Origin: an uncultured Pedosphaera sp.
Lineage (GTDB): Bacteria > Verrucomicrobiota > Verrucomicrobiia > Limisphaerales > Pedosphaeraceae
Assembly: GCA_903918755.1 (NCBI GenBank)
Contig: CAIXFN010000081.1
Location: 62,001 to 126,000 of the forward strand
Reading direction: 5' to 3'
DNA: 64,000 nt
Within the stretch, counting starts at the first letter, position 1, and every line of letters begins with the position of its first letter. A program made the position numbers and the translations under genes. Below, piece by piece: positions 1 through 9,659 of this stretch. The notes under the pieces are model-generated. The model ran no database searches and was not told the DNA's origin. It saw only the letters and a program-made list of their open reading frames with translations.

Positions 1-2589
1 TCTTTGCTCGCCCATACGTATGCGCTGCAAGCGCGCGGGAAGCTCGAGGCCGCCCGGGAAACAGCGCGGCAGGCGACCCGACTGGCGCCCGACTTCGGCG
101 CCGCCCATGCACGATTGGCGGAATTGGAATTCGCCTTTGGCGCACACCACCTGGCCCGCGCGGAGTTGGTGCTTGCGCTGCACCACTCGCCACGACTGGC
201 CGCAGCCCACGCGCTGGAAGGATTTGTGCGGTTGGAGGAGGGGGACACGATGGCGGCGCTCAGCGCATTTGACCGCGCGCGCGGGTTGGATGCCGGACTC
301 GGCTCGGCATGGCTGGGGCGCGGGCTATGTCTGTTGCGGGAGCGCCAGTATGATAAGGCCCGCGCGTCATTCCAGGCCGCCGCCGCCCTGGAACCGCAGC
401 GAGGTTTGTTCCGGAGCTACCTGGGCAAGACTGCCAGTGAAGCGGGAGCTGCCCAAGCCGCGGAAAAGGAATATCGCCTGGCGAAACAACTCGATCCGAA
501 CGATCCAACCGCATGGCTTTACTCCGCGTTGGAGCTTTGGCAGGAGAATAAACTGAACGCCGCCATTCGTGACCTGGAAACATCGGCCGACAAAAACGAC
601 AACCGGGCGGCGTTCCGTTCGCGCGAACTGTTGGACGGGGACCGTTCGGTGCGCAGCGCCAACCTCGCGGCGATTTATGAAGAGGCCGGACTGTTGGAAG
701 CGAGCCGCCATTTGGCTGCCCACGCGGTGAATGAGAGCTACGCCAATTTCTCGGGCCACCTTTTCCTTGCTAACAGCTATCAAGTCCAGGAGGACACGCA
801 CCGTTTTGATCTGCGGCTGGAGACCGCGCGGCAGAGTGAATTGCTGGTGGCGAATTTGCTCGCGCCGCCCGGTGCGGGTAATCTTTCGCAGGTATTGTCG
901 GAATCAGAACGTCTGCGGTTTTTTGACCAAAGGCCCTTCGGCGCCAGCACACTCTCGCGCTACGGCACCCGCGGAGACTGGAATGAAACGGCCACGGCGT
1001 TCGGCTCACTGAACGGTTTCAGCTATGCGTTCGACGCGGTTTACGGGACCAGCAACGGCCAGCGCGTCAACAACGATTCGGAAAAGCGGAACTTCGCGTT
1101 GACGCTCAAGCAACGCATCACGCCAGACGACGAAGCTTACTTTCAAATCGGCAGTTTTCGCGCCGACGCCGGGGACGTGGCTAACCGGTACGATCCAACC
1201 AATCCCAATCCGGGTTTCCGGGTCCAGGAAAAGCAGGAACCGGATGTTTATGCCGGCTGGCATCATCAATGGTCGCCGGGGAGTCATACGCTTTTGCTGT
1301 TTTCCCGGCTGACGGATCAGTTTTCCTCCCAAAACCAGGATCAGAGCATTCTGTTTTTGCAGACCGGCCTGTTCAGCGACACCATCCAGGCGGTGCAACA
1401 GGGCACCGTGCCGCCGTTCCCGGCGGGCCAGGGACCAGTCCAGTCAACTTTGGACAGCCGCTATACCCTTTACTCGGCGGAATTACAGCAGATCTGGCAA
1501 GTGTCCCAATTCTCCATAATCGCCGGGGCACGCGGCCAGATCGGAGACGTGCAGACGCATTCGGTGCTGGGCGATTTCTTTTCGGGCTCGCCGAACCGCG
1601 TGACCGATCAAAGCGTGGCCGGGTCGTTGCGGCGAATGGACGCTTACAGCTATGGTTCGTGGCAAGTGGCGGCACCCTTGCAATTGATTGGCGGAGCCAA
1701 CTACAGCGCCCTGGAGTTTCCCCGCAACCTCGACCTTCCTCCCCTGGTCGAGGGACAGACCTCGCGGCATCTGCTTTCGCCCAAAGCGGGATTCCTGTTC
1801 ACGCCCTGGCAGCGCGGGTTGTTGCGGGGTAGCTACACCAAATCCCTGGGCGGGCTCTATTTCGACAACAGCGTCCGACTGGAGCCAACCCAAGTCGGGG
1901 GCTTCAATCAGGCGTATCGCAGCCTGCTGCCGGAGAGCGTGGCAGGACTGGTGCCGGGATCGGCATTTGAAACCATCAGCGTGGGATTTGATCAATCGCT
2001 GGCGACCGGAACTTTCTTTGGCGTTGAAGCCGAGCAACTGTCGTCGTCGGGCGAGCGGGAAACCGGGGCGTTCCAGTTCTTCACCCAATTGTTGGGTCCG
2101 TCCACCGCCAGCAGTACACGCCAGAACCTGGATTTTCGCGAACGTAATCTCTCGTTTTATGGCGCTCAATTGCTGGGAGAATATTTCTCCCTGGGCGGAC
2201 GCTACCGCCTCAGCGAGGCGGAGCTCAATGAATCATTTCCCGATATTCCGCCCGCGGCGGCCGGGTTGAATCAGCTGGCGCAGAACCCGCGCGCGGTGCT
2301 GCATGAAGTGTCGCTCTCACTCAACTTCCATCATCCCTGCGGCGTTTTCGGCCAATTGGAAACGGGGTGGTATAACCAGAGCAATTTTGGTGAATCTCCG
2401 GCCTTGGGTGCGTCCGACTTTTGGCAGCATAACGCCATGCTGGGTTATCGCTTTGCCCGTCGGCGAGCGGAGTTACGGGTCAGCGTGCTGAACCTCACGG
2501 ACACCGATTACCGGCTGAATCCCCTGAATCTCCACGCGGAATTGCCCCGGGCGCGCACTTTTGTAGCGTCGTTACGGATCAATTTCTAA
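1..2589 (+). CDS. TPR-repeat protein with C-terminal outer-membrane beta-barrel (5' truncated)
   Basis: The frame is open to the window edge, so the N-terminus is missing. The first ~270 visible residues are helical tetratricopeptide-like repeats (alanine/leucine-rich, with the pattern ALSAFDRARGLD, then KARASFQAAAALEP). From about residue 300 to 861 the protein changes to alternating aromatic and polar strands (for example FALTLKQRITPDDEAYFQIG) and ends RTFVASLRINF, a terminal aromatic strand as in outer-membrane barrels; the last strands (SVLNLTDTDYRLNPL) resemble those of TonB-dependent receptors. No TonB box or plug is visible in this part. Inference: the periplasmic TPR half recruits a partner or substrate to an outer-membrane pore. 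It converges on the PQQ-protein gene, 20 bp away. The family is not recognised with certainty. Confidence 0.75.
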   Translation, partial: SLLAHTYALQARGKLEAARETARQATRLAPDFGAAHARLAELEFAFGAHHLARAELVLALHHSPRLAAAHALEGFVRLEEGDTMAALSAFDRARGLDAGLGSAWLGRGLCLLRERQYDKARASFQAAAALEPQRGLFRSYLGKTASEAGAAQAAEKEYRLAKQLDPNDPTAWLYSALELWQENKLNAAIRDLETSADKNDNRAAFRSRELLDGDRSVRSANLAAIYEEAGLLEASRHLAAHAVNESYANFSGHLFLANSYQVQEDTHRFDLRLETARQSELLVANLLAPPGAGNLSQVLSESERLRFFDQRPFGASTLSRYGTRGDWNETATAFGSLNGFSYAFDAVYGTSNGQRVNNDSEKRNFALTLKQRITPDDEAYFQIGSFRADAGDVANRYDPTNPNPGFRVQEKQEPDVYAGWHHQWSPGSHTLLLFSRLTDQFSSQNQDQSILFLQTGLFSDTIQAVQQGTVPPFPAGQGPVQSTLDSRYTLYSAELQQIWQVSQFSIIAGARGQIGDVQTHSVLGDFFSGSPNRVTDQSVAGSLRRMDAYSYGSWQVAAPLQLIGGANYSALEFPRNLDLPPLVEGQTSRHLLSPKAGFLFTPWQRGLLRGSYTKSLGGLYFDNSVRLEPTQVGGFNQAYRSLLPESVAGLVPGSAFETISVGFDQSLATGTFFGVEAEQLSSSGERETGAFQFFTQLLGPSTASSTRQNLDFRERNLSFYGAQLLGEYFSLGGRYRLSEAELNESFPDIPPAAAGLNQLAQNPRAVLHEVSLSLNFHHPCGVFGQLETGWYNQSNFGESPALGASDFWQHNAMLGYRFARRRAELRVSVLNLTDTDYRLNPLNLHAELPRARTFVASLRINF

Positions 2590-2609
2590 TGGCGGACGGC
2601 CGCAGGATT

Positions 2610-3965
2610 TCAACGCCCCGCTTTGGCCGCGAGGCAGTATAAAAAGTGTTCGCCGCGCAGGTAGAGTTCGCCGTCTGCCAGGGCGGCGGAGGCGCTGAAA
2701 GAGTCATCGAGATGGTTCACGGCCAGGGTGGCATTTTCCCGGTCATGGCGCAGGACCACGGTATTGCCGTCGCGGCCGGTGACATAGATGCGCCCGGCGG
2801 CGCCCACGGGGGAAGCAAAGATAAAATCGTGAATCCCCTCCAGGCGTAGTGGCTCGCCTTTGGGTAGGCCGGTCAAGGGATCCAGGCGGGAAAGGACATT
2901 TTGGTTGTGGCGGAGGACGTAGAGCGTGTCGTCATACATCAGCGGCGAGGAAACATAAGGCGTGAGCCGATTGAGTTTCCACATCACGTGATCGGTGCCC
3001 GTGAGGTCGCCTTTGGCGCCGTGGAGACGAATGGCGAGCATGGCTTGCGAGTAGTAACTGTTGCCGGCAATGATCAGACCTTGATAGTAAACGGGCGAGG
3101 AAACGACGTTGTCGGTAAGTCCCGCACATTCCCAAAGCAGGGTCCCGGTGGCCAGATCATAACCGCGCACCCGTTTGGTCGCACTGACGACCACCTGGGG
3201 CTTGCCTTCAAAATCAACCACGAGCGGGGTGGACCAATCGGTCTTTTCATCGCGCGCCATCTTCCAAAGTTGGGCACCTGTAACCTTGTCAAAGGCATAG
3301 ATGAACGAGCCGCCCTCCTCCTGGTCCCAGCAAACAATCAGCGTGTTGCCGTAAAGGGCCGGCGAACTGCCCTCGCCATGCGCGTGGAGGGTGTGCATTT
3401 TCCCCAGATCCTTCTGCCATAGCACTTCGCCCTTCAAGTTCAGACAATACAGCCCGCGGGAGCCGAAAAAGACGTAAACCCGCTCACCATCGGTGACCGG
3501 GGAATTGGACGCCAGGCTCCCGGTCTGATGGCCGCCTTCGTGCGGCCATTCCTCGCGCAATACTTTAGACCACAGCACCTGGCCATCGAGCCGCTTATAC
3601 GCCGAGGCGATAAATTGGTGACGATGCGTCACCGGCACGCTGTCGTGAACCCCGGGGGCGCTGTCAAAGACCGGCTTTTGCGCCTCACCCACCGGCGTTG
3701 CCGAAAGAATATAAACCACGTCCCCGGAAACAATCGGGGAAGAATGTCCCTGGCCCGGTAGGGCGATCTTCCAGCGGACATTGTTCGTCTCGCTCCAGTT
3801 GACCGGCGGATTCGCGCGGGGGGCGACGCCACTGGCCAAAGGACCGCGCCACTGTGCCCAACCGGCGGGCGGCTCAGCGCAAGTGCCGGGACTCCCTTGA
3901 CCGGCCAGCGCGGACGAGATCGCAAACCAGGTAAAAACCAAGGCCAGACGGAAGGGCGATTTCAT
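2610..3965 (-). CDS. Secreted PQQ-like beta-propeller repeat protein
   Basis: A 451-residue protein that begins with a clear signal peptide (MKSPFRLALVFTWFAISSALA). The body consists of PQQ-type blades with repeated motifs of the kind DGQVLWSKVL, KGEVLWQKDLG, TGAQLWKMAR and TGTLLWECAG, plus the entry motif WAQWRGPLASGVAP typical of verrucomicrobial and planctomycete outer-wall PQQ proteins. No catalytic residues of quinoprotein dehydrogenases stand out, so a binding or scaffolding role in the periplasm is more likely than an enzyme. It is the last gene of a leftward block (PSD1, DUF1501, VOC, this gene) with gaps of 31-51 bp, so co-transcription is likely. Confidence 0.88.
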   Translation of the reverse strand: MKSPFRLALVFTWFAISSALAGQGSPGTCAEPPAGWAQWRGPLASGVAPRANPPVNWSETNNVRWKIALPGQGHSSPIVSGDVVYILSATPVGEAQKPVFDSAPGVHDSVPVTHRHQFIASAYKRLDGQVLWSKVLREEWPHEGGHQTGSLASNSPVTDGERVYVFFGSRGLYCLNLKGEVLWQKDLGKMHTLHAHGEGSSPALYGNTLIVCWDQEEGGSFIYAFDKVTGAQLWKMARDEKTDWSTPLVVDFEGKPQVVVSATKRVRGYDLATGTLLWECAGLTDNVVSSPVYYQGLIIAGNSYYSQAMLAIRLHGAKGDLTGTDHVMWKLNRLTPYVSSPLMYDDTLYVLRHNQNVLSRLDPLTGLPKGEPLRLEGIHDFIFASPVGAAGRIYVTGRDGNTVVLRHDRENATLAVNHLDDSFSASAALADGELYLRGEHFLYCLAAKAGR

Positions 3966-4016
3966 AATGGGGATTGGAAAAGTTCGATGACGCGATGGTA
4001 ACCGACCTCGAAGAAT

Positions 4017-4391
4017 TTAGGATATAAGGCCGGGCACAAAAAGCTCTATCAAATGGCCATCCGGATCGCCCACAAAAATTTGGGTAGCGCCATCCGGGCG
4101 GGGCTGCGGGCCGCGAATGATCGCCCCTAAGGAACGCAGGTGGGTGTGCCACGCGGCGATATCGTCCACCCGCAACGCAAAATGATCGCCGCGCTCCCGG
4201 ATCACCCCCTGATCCGGACGCTCGCCAATGATGTGCAGTTCCTGCGTTTTGCCCAAGCGGAACCAGGCCCCGGGGAAATTAAAGGCCGGACGCGGAATCT
4301 CCTCCAACTGCAGGACCGTGCGATAAAAATGACAACTCCGCGACACATCGGTAACGAACACCGCGACATGGTTTAGTTCAAGCGTTTTCAA
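4017..4391 (-). CDS. VOC family (glyoxalase/dioxygenase fold) protein
   Basis: A 124-residue protein with a single vicinal-oxygen-chelate domain built from two beta-alpha-beta-beta-beta units. The N-terminal metal ligand candidate is His8 (LNHVAVFVTDV). A second His lies in DHFALRVDDI, and the C-terminal Glu is in DPDGHLIELF, as in the glyoxalase and extradiol-type families. The FYRTVLQL and VGDPDGHLIEL motifs are classic for the fold. The substrate cannot be predicted: members include glyoxalase I, fosfomycin-resistance enzymes and dioxygenases. It lies in the leftward block between the DUF1501 and PQQ genes, so a catabolic role with those exported proteins is possible but is inference. Confidence 0.85.
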   Translation of the reverse strand: MKTLELNHVAVFVTDVSRSCHFYRTVLQLEEIPRPAFNFPGAWFRLGKTQELHIIGERPDQGVIRERGDHFALRVDDIAAWHTHLRSLGAIIRGPQPRPDGATQIFVGDPDGHLIELFVPGLIS

Positions 4392-4422
4392 TCAGAATGA
4401 AGTTTGGAGGGGGTCCTCCCCT

Positions 4423-5823
4423 CTAGGCAACGATTTCCTGCATCACTTCCCCGGACACATCCGTGAGCCGGAAATCCCGCCCAGCGTGCCGGTAGGTCAG
4501 GCGTTTGTGATCGAACCCCAGCAAATGCAGCATGGTCGCGTGGAGGTCATGAACGCTGGCGCGGTCTTTGACGGCCTTGAAGCCAAACTCATCCGTCGCG
4601 CCATACACGGTGCCGCCCTTCACCCCGCCACCGGCGAGCCAGACGCTGAAGCCGTAATGGTTGTGGTCGCGGCCCAGTTTGGATTTGCCGCTGTCGCTCA
4701 GCTCCACCGTCGGGGTCCGGCCAAACTCGCCGCCCCACAGGATGAGGGTGTCTTCGAACATCCCCCGCTGCTTGAGGTCGGCGATCAGCGCGGCAATTGG
4801 GCCGTCGATGTCGCCGGAGTGTTTCCGGATATTACCCTCGATATTGTCATGATGATCCCACGGCTGGCCGGCCCCGTGCCAGAGCTGGACGAAGCGCACG
4901 CCGCGCTCGAGCAACCGTCGCGCAATCAGCGTTTGCCGACCGTGCACATGGTCGCCATAGAGGGCGCGGATATTGGCAGGCTCCCGGCTGATGTCGAAAG
5001 CATCAGTCGCCTCCAACTGCATGCGGAAGGCGAGTTCAAAAGATTGAATCCGGGCCTCGAGCCGCGGATCGCCCTCGCGCGCGCGCCCGTGGGTGGTGTT
5101 CAACTCGCGCAGCAGGTCGAGCTGCCGGCGTTGCATAACGGTGGTGGCGTGCGGACTGCGGATGTTCTCAATGAGCTTCTCCACCTCCCGGAACTGCGGG
5201 TCTACGAACGTGCCTTGGAACGCACCGGGCAGAAAGCCAGCCTGCCAGTTTTCGGAGTCCTTGATTGGCATCCCCCCGGGACACATCGCCACAAATCCGG
5301 GCAGATTCTCATTTTCCGTGCCCAGTCCATAGAGCGTCCAGGCCCCGAAGCTCGGCCGCGCCTGGACGCTGTCCCCGCAATTCATCAGCATGAGCGACGG
5401 CTCGTGATTGGGCACCTGCGCGTACATCGAGCGCACCACGGCCAGATCGTCCGCGTGGGCGGCGGTCTTGGCGAATAATTCGCTGATCTCCAACCCGCTT
5501 TGGCCATACTTGGAGAACTTGAACGGGGAGGGAAAAGCGGCGCCCGTCTTGCGCTCGGTGCGGAAATATTCCCCGGGCAACGGCTGGCCGGCGTGCTTTG
5601 CCAGCAAGGGCTTGGGGTCGAAGGTATCCACATGGGACGGACCGCCGTTGAGGAAGAAATGGATAACCCGCTTGGCCTTCGGGGCGAAGTGCGGCGCGTG
5701 CGGCGCCAGGGGAGAGCCCGGTGGGGTTTGGGCCAATGCCCCCAGCGAGAGCGCGCCGAGACCCATGCCGGCGCGCGCGAGGAAATCGCGGCGGCTGAGG
5801 CGGGGTCGGGCGAATGGGTTCAT
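4423..5823 (-). CDS. DUF1501 domain-containing protein, Tat-exported
   Basis: A 466-residue protein with a twin-arginine leader at residues 8-31 (LSRRDFLARAGMGLGALSLG). Family hallmarks are FFLNGGPSHVDTFDPK near residue 60, the EFGRTP motif and GRDHNHYGFSVWLAGGG near the C-terminus, which match the sulfatase-like DUF1501 fold so common in Planctomycetes and Verrucomicrobiota. The enzyme activity of the family is not established. It sits 48 bp downstream of the PSD1 cytochrome-like gene, the standard pairing for this family; the two are presumed to work together in the periplasm. The start was chosen because the Tat motif follows directly. Confidence 0.93.
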   Translation of the reverse strand: MNPFARPRLSRRDFLARAGMGLGALSLGALAQTPPGSPLAPHAPHFAPKAKRVIHFFLNGGPSHVDTFDPKPLLAKHAGQPLPGEYFRTERKTGAAFPSPFKFSKYGQSGLEISELFAKTAAHADDLAVVRSMYAQVPNHEPSLMLMNCGDSVQARPSFGAWTLYGLGTENENLPGFVAMCPGGMPIKDSENWQAGFLPGAFQGTFVDPQFREVEKLIENIRSPHATTVMQRRQLDLLRELNTTHGRAREGDPRLEARIQSFELAFRMQLEATDAFDISREPANIRALYGDHVHGRQTLIARRLLERGVRFVQLWHGAGQPWDHHDNIEGNIRKHSGDIDGPIAALIADLKQRGMFEDTLILWGGEFGRTPTVELSDSGKSKLGRDHNHYGFSVWLAGGGVKGGTVYGATDEFGFKAVKDRASVHDLHATMLHLLGFDHKRLTYRHAGRDFRLTDVSGEVMQEIVA

Positions 5824-5871
5824 GGCTCAATTCCGCTTTGGTCAATTCAGAGTGTCAACAGGATGCCTTGT

Positions 5872-8814
5872 TCAATCCACGAAAGCAAACTCGTTGGCCA
5901 AAATTAGTACCTGCGCGTATTGCTCCCAGGGATCCAGGTAGGCCGGGGCGGACCGGGGACCGTCGAACTGCTCGCGGGCGTCCCACGTGGTGTCACCGCT
6001 CCGGAGCACGGGCGACCACAGAAACTGATTGCTGTCCAAAGTGCCGCCAATATCCACGATGAAGTCAATCGTCTCACCGGCCTTCACCGCCAGCTTCGTG
6101 ACGGACAACGCCTTTTTTGATTTATGAACTTTGGCCGCCGCCAACTCTCCCGCCAGGCTGGACACGATGAACCCGCGAACGCCGTCGCCCTGCTCCGGCA
6201 CGTGTTTCAGTGTGCCGGAGATCTCCACCATCAGGTCACGCTGGGCGACCCAGCGTCGGATGCACGCCTGGGCGCGAGTGTTTCCCGGATGCCCGCCCTC
6301 CGCGGTAAGTTGCGCCCAACCCGTTTCGCCCCCCGGCCAGGCGGCGGCCCCCTGCCAGGCGGTGCCGGTGAAATGCGGCAGCGGCGTGAACGATTTCAGC
6401 CGCTTCGTGGTTTCGTCGTATTCGCCCGTGCCATACTGCCAGGGGGTTTCGCGAACGGGCGGCGGCACCGGCGCAGGGTCGGCCGAGGCTGCGTTAATGA
6501 AGCGCAGGGCAGCGGCGATTTCGCCGGGAACTGCCGCTCGCTGGTAAAGCCGCTGGTAGAGTTGCTGAATCCGGTCCTCGGCGGATCCGGCGGCCGTGCC
6601 TTTCACCAGGGCTCGCGCCCGATCGGCGGCAAACGTTCCGTTCAAGAAGAACAACGCCTGCTGCGGCACGGTCGTCTCGTGACGCACGGCGACGTGAATG
6701 TCGGGATTGGCGAAATCAAACGTGCGGAACGTGCCCGGCAGGAACTGCCGATCGATCAGCGCATATAAGGTCCGGCGGTGGTTGTCCGCTTCCAGCAACT
6801 CGCGCGGCTTTCCGCCCATGGTGAAATCCAAATCGCCGCTGGCGGCGAGCATGGCGTCGCGCAACTCCTCGAACTCCAGCCGGTGATTCGGGAAATGAGC
6901 CAGCAACCGGTTATCCGCGTCACGCCCCGGGACAACATCCGGATTGCTGCCGGCCTGTTGATACACCGCGCTCGACAAGATCAAACGGTGCATCTCCTTC
7001 AGGCTCCAGCCGCTCGCGATGAACCGGCCCGCCAGCCAGTCCAGCAGTTCCGGGTGGCTCGGCGGATCGGCGCGCAGCCCGAAATCGCTGGGCGTTTTCA
7101 CCAACCCCGCGCCGAAGTGATGCTGCCAGAGGCGATTGACCATCACGCGCGCGGTGAGCGGATTGCCGGGGTTGGCGATGGCCCGCGCGAGCTCCAGGCG
7201 ACCGCTGCCCTGCTGAAACGCCTCCCGTTGCGGACCGGAAAGGATGGCGGGAATCCGCCGCGGCACTTCCTCGCCGGGCTGCGAGGGGCTGCCCCGCTTG
7301 AAGACGCGCGGGTTGGGGTCCGACTCGCGATCCGCCAGAATGAGGGCCGCGGGTGTGCCCAGAGCGATAAGCCGGCGATCGACATCGCCCTGGAACTTCC
7401 AGATCTCGTCGCAGACCGACGTAGGGAAGTAAAACTCGGTATTCACCATGCCGGTGTCCGGGACCACCGTCGGCGAGTTGGGATCCTGCAGGAACGCCCG
7501 CAGGGCGGCGGCGGGCGAGTTGGTTTGCTGCTCCGCCGCGGCAAAAATCCGGCCATACCGCTCCGCGGCTTCCCGCATGGTCTTCGGCGCGTTGGTAAAC
7601 GCTGCGGCAACCAGCGGATTCAGGTTCGTCTCCGTCAGCGCGCGGGCCAGTGCTGGAGGAGCTTCCCGGTCGAAGTCAGTCAATGCCGCGAGCGTGTTCC
7701 ACGGCCCGAAGATCGGGTGGGGCGTCGCCTGGGTCTGACGCAGAAAATCGCGCCAGCTCCGCACGGAAAAAGGAATCAGATCATCCGCGGTCAGCACCTG
7801 ATCGAAACCCTCCTCGGGGTAGTTCTTCAACTCCAGTTGGGCCGCCAGGTAATCGCCGAGCCGCGCCCGCAGTCGGGCATTCGCCTCCCCGCGCCGCTCC
7901 GCCATCTTTTCGGCGAGCTTGCGCCGTTTGTCCGCCAACTCCTTGTCATCGGGGTGCGCCAGTGGGATCAACCGTTCCTCGCTGCCATGAAAGACCCCGT
8001 AAAGGGAGTAGTAATCCTGGGTCGGGATCGGGTCATACTTGTGGTCGTGGCACCGGGCGCACGCCACGGTGAGCGCCATCGTTCCGCGGGTCACCACATC
8101 GATGCGGTCGTCAATGATGTCGTGGGTGACGCCGATAAACCGGCGCCCACCCGTGATGAATCCCATCGCCGCGAGGTCCGGCGAATCCGCCGGCACCAAC
8201 TGGTCGGCGGCGAGTTGCAGCAGCAGGAAACGGTCGTAGGGCAGGTCCTCGTTGAAGGCGCGAATCACCCAGTCGCGATAGGCCGGGGCATGCACAAAGC
8301 GTCGCTCCTCGCGGGCATAGACATACCCCTTCGTGTCCGAGTAGCGCGCGACATCCAGCCAGTGACGGCCCCAGCGTTCGCCATAACGCGGACTAGCCAG
8401 CAGGCGGTCAATGAGTCGCGCGATGGCGGCTTCGCGGTTCCGACTGGCGGCTTGCATAAACTCCTCCACTTCCTGGGCGGAGGGCGGCAGCCCGGTGAGA
8501 TCGAAACTCATCCTCCGGATCAACGTGCGCGGATCGGCCGGGGAGGCGGGAGTGAGTCCGGCAGCCTCCAGCTTCGCGAGAATGAACCGGTCGATATCGG
8601 TCCTGATCCAGCCGCTGTTGGTCACGGCGGGAGGCGCAGCCGGGCGGGGCGGCTGAAAAGCCCAGTGCTCGCGTGCATTCGCCGGCGGCACGGTTGCCGC
8701 GTGGGTGAAGCTGGCGCTGAGCGCGAGGAGGATGGCACCGAGCAACAACACCAGCCGTTTCCCAGCCGCCTGGGTGCTGGTCAAGAAATTGTCGCCGTTG
8801 AGAGTCGTGGTCAT
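5872..8814 (-). CDS. PSD1-type protein with DUF1549 and DUF1553 domains
   Basis: The open frame extends to 8856, but the ATG at 8814 (MTTTLNGDNF) gives a normal leader with a hydrophobic stretch LVLLLGAILLALSASF, so 980 residues are proposed. DUF1549 spans about residues 55-290 (RTDIDRFILAKLEAAG, SFDLTGLPPS). It carries a CxxCH haem-type motif at Cys252 (CARCHDHKYDPI). DUF1553 covers about 490-760 (NPLTARVMVNRLWQHHFG, SSAVYQQ). The N-terminal cytochrome domain (PSCyt1) present in many relatives is absent. Residues of about 800-930 form an extra beta-rich module that resembles one inside the large protein at 41 kb. It heads the leftward block with DUF1501, VOC and PQQ proteins. The role is unknown; an exported redox or polymer-degrading complex is the usual inference. 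Confidence 0.9.
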   Translation of the reverse strand: MTTTLNGDNFLTSTQAAGKRLVLLLGAILLALSASFTHAATVPPANAREHWAFQPPRPAAPPAVTNSGWIRTDIDRFILAKLEAAGLTPASPADPRTLIRRMSFDLTGLPPSAQEVEEFMQAASRNREAAIARLIDRLLASPRYGERWGRHWLDVARYSDTKGYVYAREERRFVHAPAYRDWVIRAFNEDLPYDRFLLLQLAADQLVPADSPDLAAMGFITGGRRFIGVTHDIIDDRIDVVTRGTMALTVACARCHDHKYDPIPTQDYYSLYGVFHGSEERLIPLAHPDDKELADKRRKLAEKMAERRGEANARLRARLGDYLAAQLELKNYPEEGFDQVLTADDLIPFSVRSWRDFLRQTQATPHPIFGPWNTLAALTDFDREAPPALARALTETNLNPLVAAAFTNAPKTMREAAERYGRIFAAAEQQTNSPAAALRAFLQDPNSPTVVPDTGMVNTEFYFPTSVCDEIWKFQGDVDRRLIALGTPAALILADRESDPNPRVFKRGSPSQPGEEVPRRIPAILSGPQREAFQQGSGRLELARAIANPGNPLTARVMVNRLWQHHFGAGLVKTPSDFGLRADPPSHPELLDWLAGRFIASGWSLKEMHRLILSSAVYQQAGSNPDVVPGRDADNRLLAHFPNHRLEFEELRDAMLAASGDLDFTMGGKPRELLEADNHRRTLYALIDRQFLPGTFRTFDFANPDIHVAVRHETTVPQQALFFLNGTFAADRARALVKGTAAGSAEDRIQQLYQRLYQRAAVPGEIAAALRFINAASADPAPVPPPVRETPWQYGTGEYDETTKRLKSFTPLPHFTGTAWQGAAAWPGGETGWAQLTAEGGHPGNTRAQACIRRWVAQRDLMVEISGTLKHVPEQGDGVRGFIVSSLAGELAAAKVHKSKKALSVTKLAVKAGETIDFIVDIGGTLDSNQFLWSPVLRSGDTTWDAREQFDGPRSAPAYLDPWEQYAQVLILANEFAFVD

Positions 8815-8947
8815 GCGCCAGTCCGTGCCGTTGGTAAACGCAATCTGGGGCACCAATCATGAACTGGCAAGCCCGGAATCCAACGGCGCCGGGAGGCTGG
8901 TTTTCTGGTGGCATGATCAGTCACGCAATCAGTGCCCCGGCTAAAGT

Positions 8948-9526
8948 TCAGAGCTTCACGTAGTGCGTCCAGGCGATATGGGTTTCGGGCTCATTCTCCG
9001 CCCGGCTGATGACCAAAGTTGTTGCTGCCTTATCCGTGTTGACGCAGATGATGTGGAGAGTGAGCGGGCGACCCTGGGAATCCTCGTGAACAGTGATGGA
9101 TTGGCCGGGGTCAGCTGCCGGTTTGGTGCCGACTTTGGAGCTCCGGACATTAACGATGGAAGGCAACTTGGCCTCATAATAGGCAATGACTTTGGTTAGC
9201 GGGTCCTTGGTCGTCAAAACCACCTTGTATTGAACCGATTGAAGCGTCCGATCACCGAGGGCATTGGTCGTGGCGGCATCCCGCATCGTGGCCCCGTGCA
9301 TTTGGGAATCCGGGTACTGCCAGCGGGCGATCATGGTCAGGAGCGTTGGGGAGTCCTCGGCATGGACTAATGGCCCGGAAGCCAGCAGCCCGAGGCAGGC
9401 GAGCAAAATGAAGGGGAACTTGGAAAACCGCCGCGGCCGCGAGTGGCGGTAGACGCCGAGCCGGGCCGCGCCAAGGTCGCGCCAGTGGGAAACGGTGGGT
9501 GTTTGGGAGTGGGCACAAGAGTTCAT
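8948..9526 (-). CDS. Small exported protein of unknown function
   Basis: A 192-residue protein. A hydrophobic segment at about residues 38-54 (FILLACLGLLASGPLV) followed by HAEDSP looks like a signal peptide whose start may lie downstream of the first ATG. The mature part has a Lys/Thr-rich stretch (VVLTTKDPLTKVIAYYEAKLP) and then VHEDSQGRPLTLHIICVN, a pattern of short beta strands and a helix seen in small periplasmic proteins of this phylum. No family was recognised. It lies 133 bp upstream of the PSD1 gene on the same strand and may or may not be in its operon. Confidence 0.7.
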   Translation of the reverse strand: MNSCAHSQTPTVSHWRDLGAARLGVYRHSRPRRFSKFPFILLACLGLLASGPLVHAEDSPTLLTMIARWQYPDSQMHGATMRDAATTNALGDRTLQSVQYKVVLTTKDPLTKVIAYYEAKLPSIVNVRSSKVGTKPAADPGQSITVHEDSQGRPLTLHIICVNTDKAATTLVISRAENEPETHIAWTHYVKL

Positions 9527-9659
9527 ACCCAGAACGACACTTGAAGGCCGCGTTTCTTAGGAACTTTCGCGGAGGGAACCGCGGGTTGTCTGCACCCTCG
9601 GCCCCGTTCCTGAACCAGCGGCATCGGATCGAATGTTCGACCGAAGCCAGTCCAAAGCA

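Noticed and set aside
6778-8862. A 694-codon open frame antisense to the PSD1 gene
   Set aside because: It is wholly antisense to a clear DUF1549/DUF1553 protein and is rich in Arg, Gly and Gln, typical of a shadow frame in a high-GC genome.
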